In this document: piece after piece, positions 7,147-12,743 of the stretch
How positions within the stretch are numbered: position 1 is the stretch's first letter
Layout of the letters: each line of letters begins with the position of its first letter
Position numbers and translations under genes: made by a program
Assembly: GCA_964498785.1 (NCBI GenBank)
Contig: CAZCJL010000160.1
Coordinates: forward strand, 1-12,743
Length of the DNA: 12,743 nucleotides
Direction of reading: 5' to 3'
DNA from: Mariaggregatimicrobium sp964498785
GTDB taxonomy: Bacteria; Zhuqueibacterota; Zhuqueibacteria; Thermofontimicrobiales; Thiofontviventaceae
Notes under the pieces: generated by a model
Databases searched by the model: none
What the model was told of the DNA's origin: nothing
Seen by the model: only the letters and a program-made list of their open reading frames with translations

Positions 7147-7576
7147 TAGTTTGGATTTTATATAGCAACTTATTATTAACTAAGGCAACAAAAATGCCAT
7201 AATAATAGTTGAATTTATAACCATTTATAATTACGTTTCTTAGCGTTATTTAAATAATTAAGAATAAGAGATATGAACTTATAAATACAATATTTTCAAA
7301 ATAAAGTGCAGTATTGGGACATATAATTTTTGCTACAATAATTAACCATGCAATATTTGTACACTCTTCAACAGAAATGAATAATTTTTTTGAGACATAT
7401 TAAAATTTAACTTGTTTAACATATTATTTGTCAATGGATTAAACGCCGGGTCATTGATCATTTCAAGTGTACCATTGCTTCTCTGTGTCAGGGTTTTTTA
7501 CAGATTGATGGAATAAATTATCCAAAAGAGGAGAAAAAAAACACACTGAATCGTCAGGAACATGATGAAACGAAAA
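7147..7576. other. AT-rich promoter region upstream of the hsp20 operon
   Basis: No gene is supported across these 430 bases. They hold the sigma-54-type promoter at 7184-7200 and, 160-290 bases further upstream, a TGTACA (7359-7364) and a TGTACC (7469-7474) that resemble sequences upstream of the receiver-like gene. The rest is AT-rich sequence suited to DNA bending, as expected between a sigma-54 promoter and distant activator sites. Confidence 0.5.
7184..7200 (-). promoter_or_regulatory. predicted sigma-54 (-24/-12) promoter of the hsp20-PRC-lipoprotein-protease operon
   Basis: Read on the minus strand the site is TGGCATTTTTGTTGCC. It has the -24 GG, the -12 GC, exactly ten bases between them and the TTGC of the -12 box; it departs from TGGCAC only in the last base. 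Transcription would start near 7174, leaving a leader of about 46 bases before ATG 7128. A sigma-54 activator is encoded about 1.1 kb upstream. Confidence 0.72.
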
Positions 7577-7936
7577 TCATCGGACGATTTTACTTAATTT
7601 TGTCTTAAATAAATGATTATTTATCAGTTCTGGGAAATAATGAACTCGGTCCTGTTTTTTTAAAGCGGAATGCTCCCATTTTTCTTTAAGTTCCCCGATA
7701 ATGACGACAGGGAGGTTCAATTTCATGTCCCTCACATTGAGAATAAATTCAAGCGCATCAACATCCACATGATCATAATCGATGAATATCGCTGAAAATT
7801 TATCATGATGCAGCATATCAAGCGCCTGTAACATATCTCCTCGTTCTAACGGGATAAAACCGAGGTCAAATATCATCTCTTTCAATTCTTGCTGTTTGTG
7901 ATTACCAAGGATTAACACTACTGATTGATTGCCCAT
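7577..7936 (-). CDS. stand-alone degenerate receiver-like (REC) protein
   Basis: The 119-residue product has the alternating strand/helix pattern and length of a response-regulator receiver domain with no output domain: VVLILGN (strand 1), GFIPLERGDMLQALDMLHHDKFSAIFIDYD (to strand 3), LPVVIIGE (strand 4) and RVHYFPELINN (strand 5). D53 in IFID is at the phospho-acceptor position. The acidic pair after strand 1 is replaced (G11, N12), the Thr/Ser after strand 4 is replaced by G81, and the conserved Lys of the KP motif is absent. Normal phosphorylation chemistry is therefore unlikely, and a protein-interaction role is a reasonable guess. It follows the sigma-54 activator on the same strand but has its own strong sigma-54 promoter. 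The ribosome binding site is weak (GGGA about 9 bases before ATG 7936). Confidence 0.75.
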   Translation of the reverse strand: MGNQSVVLILGNHKQQELKEMIFDLGFIPLERGDMLQALDMLHHDKFSAIFIDYDHVDVDALEFILNVRDMKLNLPVVIIGELKEKWEHSALKKQDRVHYFPELINNHLFKTKLSKIVR

Positions 7937-8298
7937 GAAATAAAATCCCGTTTTTTGCTGCTTCTGTATTTACGATTTATAACATAGTATTACCTTTGCA
8001 ACTGACGTGCCAATACTACTCATAGTTTTGTATCAGTAAATTTTATAATGAGTTAAACACTTTGCTTGAATTTAGAAATGATAAATTTTCGGAAATTTTT
8101 GAATGTTGGAAGTGTGTAACGTGATTAAACGGTACACAATAACTGACAGGGATAGGAATGATTGGTACAACCAATAAGCGTGTTAGGTCTAAACAACAAT
8201 CCCGGGCTGAAAAAAAAACTACTATCCATTTTATTTATAGAAATTTAGGTGATAGGATAAAGATATTGCTTTTGTTTAGTAGTGTACAAATAATTCAC
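7937..8298. other. promoter region between the sigma-54 activator and the receiver-like gene
   Basis: No gene is supported. The stretch holds the sigma-54 promoter at 7997-8013. Further upstream are GGTACA copies at 8131-8136 and 8164-8169, the latter inside the near-palindrome ATTGGTACAACCAAT (8161-8175), and a TGTACA at 8284-8289. These lie about 120-280 bases upstream of the promoter, a typical range for activator binding sites, but no family-specific site is recognisable. Confidence 0.5.
7997..8013 (-). promoter_or_regulatory. predicted sigma-54 (-24/-12) promoter of the receiver-like gene
   Basis: Read on the minus strand the site is TTGGCACGTCAGTTGCA, a full match to the YTGGCACG-N4-TTGCW consensus with the ten-base GG-GC spacing. 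Transcription would start near 7986, about 50 bases before the ATG at 7936. It lies directly downstream of the sigma-54 activator gene. Confidence 0.88.
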
Positions 8299-9666
8299 TT
8301 ATTCGATGTTATGCTTCTTTAGCTTGTTGTAAATTGCTCGCCGGCTTATTCCTAACATTTCAGCAGCGCGGGTTCTGTTATTGTTTGATAGTGCTAACGC
8401 GCTAACGATCATTTCTCTCTCAACCAGATCCAGCGGCGTCCCAATCTCAAATTCAACAGTGGGACGGTCTTTTTTTGTTTTACGAAATTTAGGGGGCAAA
8501 TGCTCTGGTAAAATTTCATCACATTCACAAATAATTGCGGCGCGTTGTATTACGTTCTTTAGCTCCCTGATATTTCCGGGCCATTCGTACTCCTGGAAAA
8601 TCTGAATGCATTCCGGGGATAATTTCAGATTTTCTTTTTTGTATGCCAGGCCAAATTTCGCTAAAAATTCTTGTGATAACAATGGAATATCCTCCTGTCG
8701 CTCTTGCAAGGCGGGTAAATCGACACGAAAGACGTCAAGTCGATAATATAAATCCTGACGGAAATATCCATTTCGAACGAGTTCATCAAGATTTGCATTG
8801 GACGCCGCGACAATTCGGGCATTCGTATCATAAGTTTCTTTGCCCCCCAGCCGGCGAAATGTCTTTTGTTCCAATAATCGCAACAGACTAACCTGAATTT
8901 TCTCAGATATTGCTTCGATTTCATCAAGAAATATAGTACCATCTCTGCCACTCTCAAAAACACCTTTATGTTGCCTGACAGCCCCGGTAAACGATCCTCG
9001 TTCATGTCCGAATAACTCGCTTGCCACTAATTCAGATGGAAGCGCCCCGAGATTAATCGGAACATACGGCCCGTTTTTTCGATCGCTTAATTGATGAATT
9101 GTCTGCGCAACCAGGTCCTTTCCGGTTCCGGTTTCACCTAACAATAACACAGGGATTGCACTTGAAGCAGCCGCCTGTCGCACCCGCTGATATACACGCT
9201 GCATCTGTCGTGAACTCCCGATTAATTCGCCCAACCGATCATCCACCGAGTTATCTAAAAGCTCCTGCTTTCCCACAGTTGACGATTTCATTTCCACCGC
9301 AGTTTTGATGAGCATCTTAAGTTCCTCATCTTTCACCGGAAGTTTCGCATATTGATAGACGCCCTCTTTTAAAGTGGCTATTGCCTTACCCACATCATGT
9401 GTATCAACCAGGAGCAATATTTTTGTTGCTGCACTCGTGGAAACTATTTTCTTCACCGTATTCAAACAGTTTCGAAGTTCAATGCCACGGGCTGAACTAT
9501 CAATAATCAGTACGTCGTAGTAGTTGCTTCGGAAATAATTAAAAATAGATTGCAGATCAGCATCAAAATCTACAACCACATTATTTTCGTTAAATAATCG
9601 CTGAATGCGTTTTTGCAACCCATCTGTCCGGGAAAAACAAAAAATACGTGCATTTTCAATGGTCAT
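8299..9666 (-). CDS. NtrC-family sigma-54-dependent transcriptional regulator with atypical receiver
   Basis: This enhancer-binding protein uses ATP hydrolysis to remodel sigma-54 RNA polymerase at -24/-12 promoters. The 455-residue product has three parts. A receiver-like domain (about 5-125) keeps D56 (VLIID) and K108 (YAKLP) but lacks the acidic pair after strand 1 (FCFSRTD). The AAA+ domain (about 145-380) has Walker A GETGTGKD (177-184), GSFTGA (224-229, a variant of the sigma-54 contact loop GAFTGA), Walker B GTIFLDEIEA (243-252), and RQDLYYRLDVFRVDLPALQER with sensor and arginine-finger residues, then WPGNIRELKN (362-371). A Fis-type helix-turn-helix ends the protein (NNNRTRAAEMLGISRRAIYNKLKKHNIE, about 428-455). 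ATG 9666 has AAGGG about 8 bases upstream. No histidine kinase lies nearby. Its likely targets include the two sigma-54 promoters downstream (inference). Confidence 0.95.
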   Translation of the reverse strand: MTIENARIFCFSRTDGLQKRIQRLFNENNVVVDFDADLQSIFNYFRSNYYDVLIIDSSARGIELRNCLNTVKKIVSTSAATKILLLVDTHDVGKAIATLKEGVYQYAKLPVKDEELKMLIKTAVEMKSSTVGKQELLDNSVDDRLGELIGSSRQMQRVYQRVRQAAASSAIPVLLLGETGTGKDLVAQTIHQLSDRKNGPYVPINLGALPSELVASELFGHERGSFTGAVRQHKGVFESGRDGTIFLDEIEAISEKIQVSLLRLLEQKTFRRLGGKETYDTNARIVAASNANLDELVRNGYFRQDLYYRLDVFRVDLPALQERQEDIPLLSQEFLAKFGLAYKKENLKLSPECIQIFQEYEWPGNIRELKNVIQRAAIICECDEILPEHLPPKFRKTKKDRPTVEFEIGTPLDLVEREMIVSALALSNNNRTRAAEMLGISRRAIYNKLKKHNIE

Positions 9667-9786
9667 GTTTTTTTCCCTTATCTTTTTAATATCAACTTTT
9701 AGCTATTTAAAAAATGAATCGCGACGTTTTTTCCTGGTTACAAAATTATCAAATTTCTTAAAAAAAAACAAGTAAAATATACTATC

Positions 9787-12192
9787 TCATCTCATCTTAA
9801 TGTGAAATTGTGCTTTTTTCTTGACATCCATTTTTAAGATACGCGATTTTGGTTCAAAACGAAAGCGTTCAATTCCTGAAACTGATGGTTTTTCTGCTGT
9901 TAATCTCATTTCCAGAGTATTATCATTATCTGACTGGATTTTTCCGATTAGATCTCTTTTATCAGAAACCCGGCTGAGAGCAATACTGAACATTTTTTTT
10001 GCTGAAATTATTTTATTCCTGTTATATCCAAGCGTGGTCATGTTTTTGGCAAATAATTGGTGAGGATCCACGGTATCCTTTAAAAATCGGATAAAAGCCA
10101 TTTCAGCATCTGTCACCACTTCATCGGAACCCATTGCCTCAAATGCAATTTTTACAAGAGCTGAATCGCCGCGAACGATGCAATATCCGGGTAGCGAATT
10201 TTGTTGAACTATTTTTACGCCCATACCGCTTTTTGTTGCAATGCGTTTTACTCCTGGAGAGACGCTTCCAGTGGATAGCGGAAATAACAGGGTGATAAAA
10301 CGCAGCTTCCGGGATGACTGCCGCACTTTTAACACAGCATGTTTTGGTAACTGCTTGTCGCCGGCAAACATGATCGAATGATGATCTTCAGTATATTCAA
10401 AAGTTGGTGCGCCCTGGTCGCTGAAAACGGTTGCCTCCAGACGGGCGCCGGGATGAGTCCATACACCTCCCTGTGTCGTTTTGTTAAAGGATGTATTCGG
10501 CACTGTGCCTCCGGCATTTCCATGAATGAAAAGCGAATATTCACGAGGCGCATCACTTTCCAGTTGATCGATGATAATGAAATAACGCTTGTTTACAAAC
10601 AATACATTACGCGTGATAGAGGCGCCGCCATAACGCATCGTCACACTTGCGAAATCAAACATATCAGTCTGGAAAAATTCACCAAGCCGGGCATCAGAAT
10701 CAGGGCCGAAACCATCGACTAAAACGACACTATGATTTTTTGCTTTGTTTACCAGATCGTGCTGCGGAAAGCCGGGATAGCCAGCATCCAGCGCCAAAAG
10801 TTCGCGATTGGCGAAAATAACAAAGCTTCCGGCGTCCGGGTGTTCATGTACGCCGCCAATAGTGCGTACGGTTCCTGCCTCGCCCAAAACATGCATGTAC
10901 ACCGCGTTTTTACTCCAGTCACTGCGAAACACCACGCTGCCGGCTTCCGGGAAAAATTGGGTTGGCGGCTGTTGCGGCTCTCGCGGTTGAATGTCAGCGT
11001 CAAAAACACAGAACAAATCCACTGTTAAATCCAGATTGGCAAAAGCAGACAAATAACGATTCTCATATCCACCGGTCATTTGCTCTGTATTGAGCCAATC
11101 CCAGGCATACACCCGTAAATCCGCCTGTGGGTGGTGATCTGTGGCGTGGCCCGACATCGACGGTTCACTGACCAGCATTCCTGTGGGAAATGCGGTGTAA
11201 TAACCATCATCAAAACCAGGTCGATCTCCGTTTGGCATTCGGATTTTGATGTGCCAGTCAAAAACGTTCTTCACGCGATCATGTGTGAGAAAATTGGGGA
11301 TCGTATGACCAGCGAAAGTGCTACTTTGGCCATCCATAAACAAGTTATAGGCCCGAAAGAACGGCAAGAAATTTAATCCTGAATAGAGAAAATAAAACGG
11401 TCCCTCGCCATATCCACCCTGCGGAGTCGTTTGTGCGATAAATACCTGCCAGAACTTGGTCATCGCCCGGTTAGCCCACTTTTCAGCCTCCGGATGGTCA
11501 TTCAGGCAGATTGCAGCGAGACCAAGAGCAGACATCATTTTCAATTGAAAATTATTTTGTTCCTCAACATCTTGCTGGATGATGTCCAGTGTTTTAGACC
11601 CACTGGAAATCCAGTTGGAAATATTATAAATTCTATCCGCCAGTGTGGCCAGATTTTTTTGAATCACACTTTCCGACGCGCCGAAAGAATAACCTGCGCC
11701 TTTTAAAATATCATACGCCTGACAATGCTGTGTGAGTGATTGTGCTTTATGGATGGATTGCATGACCGCGGATTTCAGATTTTTATAAGGAGAGAGTTTG
11801 AATGTTATACTTAAGGAACCGTATTTTGGAATTTCTTCGCCTGTATACATACTACTCAGAATATCGCGCACCTCATCCGCCTTTTGTTTATCGCGGGTGA
11901 GCAGATAGATTAATGCTTTTGCCTTGGCAATCCCGCCGTTTGCGTTTTGCTGCCCCCATTCCTTGTTTCCAATTTTTGCTGTCTTCGACCCGGATTTTTG
12001 AATACGCTCCCAAAGTGTTCCATAAGGTTCTGTTCCCTTTTGCGCTGCTTCGTAATGAGAGCGAATTATTGCCATATCCTGACTCTCAAAGGTAAGTCGC
12101 GGCCAGTGATTTTTGTTTTGTTGCCAGCCCCCGAACAGATTTACAGCCGAAATTATTAAGATCGCAAAAATGAGTATATTTTTATTTTGCAT
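9787..12192 (-). CDS. secreted heparinase II/III-family polysaccharide lyase
   Basis: Proteins of this fold (PL families such as 12, 15, 17 and 21) cleave uronic-acid polysaccharides such as alginate or heparin-like glycans by beta-elimination. The 801-residue product has a Sec signal peptide (NILIFAILIISAVNLFGG, about 4-22) and is probably periplasmic or exported. An alpha/alpha-toroid domain (about 30-380) carries EEQNNFQLKMMSALGLAA (N213/N214 region), QGGYGEGPFYFLYS (about 258-271) and NGDRPGFDDGYY. The heparinase II/III C-terminal beta-sandwich (from about 412) shows FPEAGSVVFRSDW, HEHPDAGSFVIFA (H449, H451), LALDAGYPG and NHSVVLVDGFG. Substrate cannot be told from sequence. No SusC/SusD, sulfatase or other lyase accompanies it, so it is not in an evident polysaccharide utilisation locus. 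AAAGG lies about 10 bases before ATG 12192. It ends 120 bases upstream of the sigma-54 regulator. Confidence 0.88.
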   Translation of the reverse strand: MQNKNILIFAILIISAVNLFGGWQQNKNHWPRLTFESQDMAIIRSHYEAAQKGTEPYGTLWERIQKSGSKTAKIGNKEWGQQNANGGIAKAKALIYLLTRDKQKADEVRDILSSMYTGEEIPKYGSLSITFKLSPYKNLKSAVMQSIHKAQSLTQHCQAYDILKGAGYSFGASESVIQKNLATLADRIYNISNWISSGSKTLDIIQQDVEEQNNFQLKMMSALGLAAICLNDHPEAEKWANRAMTKFWQVFIAQTTPQGGYGEGPFYFLYSGLNFLPFFRAYNLFMDGQSSTFAGHTIPNFLTHDRVKNVFDWHIKIRMPNGDRPGFDDGYYTAFPTGMLVSEPSMSGHATDHHPQADLRVYAWDWLNTEQMTGGYENRYLSAFANLDLTVDLFCVFDADIQPREPQQPPTQFFPEAGSVVFRSDWSKNAVYMHVLGEAGTVRTIGGVHEHPDAGSFVIFANRELLALDAGYPGFPQHDLVNKAKNHSVVLVDGFGPDSDARLGEFFQTDMFDFASVTMRYGGASITRNVLFVNKRYFIIIDQLESDAPREYSLFIHGNAGGTVPNTSFNKTTQGGVWTHPGARLEATVFSDQGAPTFEYTEDHHSIMFAGDKQLPKHAVLKVRQSSRKLRFITLLFPLSTGSVSPGVKRIATKSGMGVKIVQQNSLPGYCIVRGDSALVKIAFEAMGSDEVVTDAEMAFIRFLKDTVDPHQLFAKNMTTLGYNRNKIISAKKMFSIALSRVSDKRDLIGKIQSDNDNTLEMRLTAEKPSVSGIERFRFEPKSRILKMDVKKKAQFHIKMR

Positions 12193-12400
12193 AGTTTATG
12201 TGCCTTTTATTCTTATTATTCCAGGTCTTAAAATAATAGAAAAAATCTAAAAAAACAACAACAATTCACATTTTAAATAATTAGTGTAACTATTCAGGCG
12301 TCACTCCTGCGAATGCAGGAGTCTCCCTTTTCAATGTGAATACGTGAGATAAAAATTTATATCATACCTGCAAAGAAAAGCATTTTCTGATTGCGGAATT
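12193..12400. other. spacer upstream of the lyase gene
   Basis: No gene is supported. The sequence near the lyase start is very AT-rich, without a clear -24/-12 or -35/-10 promoter on the minus strand. From 12300 onward a palindromic repeat unit begins. Confidence 0.45.
12300..12327. repeat. REP-like palindrome, copy 1
   Basis: ACTCCTGC (12303-12310) pairs with GCAGGAGT (12315-12322) around the loop GAAT. The flanks GTC and CTCCC complete a unit of the form GTCAnTCCTGCGAATGCAGG. The same unit recurs in opposite orientation at 12612-12640, on the other side of the decayed nuclease gene. Confidence 0.8.
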
Positions 12401-12598
12401 ATGAAGACATGTTATGTGTACATGATGGCAAACAAGCATAACAATGTACTTTACATCGGAGTTACAAACAACCTTATTTGACGTGTGTATGAACATAAAA
12501 AGAATTTGATCGGGGGATTTACAAAAAAATACAATTGCCGCTTGCTACCGGACACTTTTTGTAAAATGTCATTCTGGGCTTGTCCCGGAATCTCCTGA
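12401..12598 (+). pseudogene. remnant of a small GIY-YIG endonuclease gene
   Basis: GIY-YIG proteins of this short type are about 80-100 residues and resemble the nuclease domain of UvrC and homing enzymes; cellular roles are mostly unknown. From ATG 12401 the frame reads MKTCYVYMMANKHNNVLYIG then VTNNLI, covering the YVY...YIG core, and meets TGA at 12479-12481. In the same frame RVYEHKKNLIGGFTKKYNC follows, which matches the family (R-x-Y-E-H-K...GFTKKYN). The stop is at the position of an arginine, so a CGA-to-TGA change explains it. After about 12540 homology is lost: the frame runs into a palindromic repeat and ends at TGA 12596-12598, so the C-terminal catalytic part is missing. It is the only plus-strand gene trace in the right half of the window. 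Confidence 0.82.
12571..12591. repeat. REP-like palindrome ATTCTGGG-CTTGT-CCCGGAAT
   Basis: ATTCTGGG (12571-12578) pairs with CCCGGAAT (12584-12591), allowing one G-U pair, around a five-base loop. TGTC precedes it, as in the neighbouring units. It replaces the 3' end of the GIY-YIG gene. Confidence 0.75.
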
Positions 12599-12611
12599 TT
12601 ATTATAAAATT

Positions 12612-12640
12612 AGGGGATTCCTGCATTCGCAGGAATGACA
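12612..12640. repeat. REP-like palindrome, copy 2 (inverted relative to copy 1)
   Basis: ATTCCTGC (12617-12624) pairs with GCAGGAAT (12629-12636) around ATTC. Its reverse complement, GTCATTCCTGCGAATGCAGG, matches copy 1 at 12300 with a single change in this stretch, so the two copies form an inverted pair around the nuclease remnant. Confidence 0.8.
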
Positions 12641-12743
12641 TCAAAAAATGACTTTTGATACAGCCCCGGGCATGACATTGAACCAAAAAATGACATTTTA
12701 CAAAAAAATCAGACTTATGATACAGCTTCTATCGGGCATGCAC
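12641..12743. repeat. degenerate direct repeats at the right edge
   Basis: Two partial units are seen. AAAAAATGAC occurs near 12643-12652 and again near 12685-12694; TGATACAGC near 12656-12664 and again at 12718-12726; GGGCATG near 12668-12674 and at 12734-12740. TGACAT words recur between them. The array continues the palindromic repeat cluster and is cut by the window edge. No coding frame is supported. Confidence 0.5.

Noticed and set aside
7573..7591. AAAATC/GATTTT hairpin at the end of the receiver-like gene as a terminator
   Set aside because: The stem is only six mostly A-T pairs, overlaps the stop codon and has no T run after it.
8031..8043. IHF-like site TATCAGTAAATTT upstream of the sigma-54 promoter
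   Set aside because: It misses the final purine of the WATCAR-N4-TTR consensus, and in AT-rich DNA such near matches are common.
10378..11028. Plus-strand frames of 98-114 codons opposite the lyase gene
   Set aside because: They overlap conserved heparinase II/III motifs on the minus strand and show no domain or ribosome binding site of their own.
12479..12481. In-frame TGA in the GIY-YIG frame as a recoded codon (selenocysteine or read-through)
   Set aside because: The position corresponds to an arginine in the family, CGA to TGA is a single transition, and the 3' end of the gene is also lost; decay is simpler.
12300..12640. CRISPR array in the palindromic cluster at the right end
   Set aside because: The palindromes differ in sequence and orientation, spacing is irregular (about 245 and 20 bases), and no cas gene is present.

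Overview
This is an AT-rich bacterial chromosome segment in which every well-supported gene lies on the minus strand, so it is read from right to left. No rRNA, tRNA, CRISPR array or phage module is visible. The mix of genes (tandem PRC-barrel protein, TreT-type trehalose synthase, secreted heparinase II/III-family lyase, sigma-54 activator), strong AGGAG-type ribosome binding sites and intergenic debris resembling 'TTCGTGTnnTTCGTGTG' repeats would fit a free-living Gram-negative of the wider FCB assemblage (for example Calditrichota, KSB1 or Marinimicrobia-like). That placement is inference; there is no phylogenetic marker.

Layout, right to left. Positions 12300-12743 hold palindromic REP-like units around a decayed GIY-YIG nuclease gene. 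Next comes a large secreted heparinase II/III-family polysaccharide lyase (12192-9787), then a sigma-54 enhancer-binding regulator with an atypical receiver domain (9666-8299), then a free-standing degenerate receiver-like protein (7936-7577). A second run of genes starts after 7200: a small heat-shock protein broken by three single-base indels (7128-6683), a tandem PRC-barrel protein (6597-5839), a lipoprotein with a transmembrane helix and coiled coils (5798-5049), and a site-2 protease with two CBS domains (5023-3884). After a repeat-rich spacer with a MITE-like inverted repeat (about 3698-3834) follows a third run: treT (3504-2275), a previously unlisted 44-residue membrane peptide gene (2257-2123), osmC (2108-1680) and an MscS-family channel (1644-499). 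Positions 85-498 hold no gene.

The most interesting reading is that this is one stress locus wired to sigma-54. Two sequences matching the -24/-12 consensus sit on the minus strand, one before the receiver-like gene (7997-8013, TTGGCACGTCAGTTGCA) and one before hsp20 (7184-7200, TGGCATTTTTGTTGCC). The only sigma-54 activator in the window is encoded immediately upstream of both. The downstream genes would deal with protein aggregation (Hsp20), membrane-protein turnover (S2P-CBS), compatible solute synthesis (trehalose), hydroperoxides (OsmC) and turgor release (MscS). The genes and promoter matches are seen in the sequence; their joint regulation is inferred.
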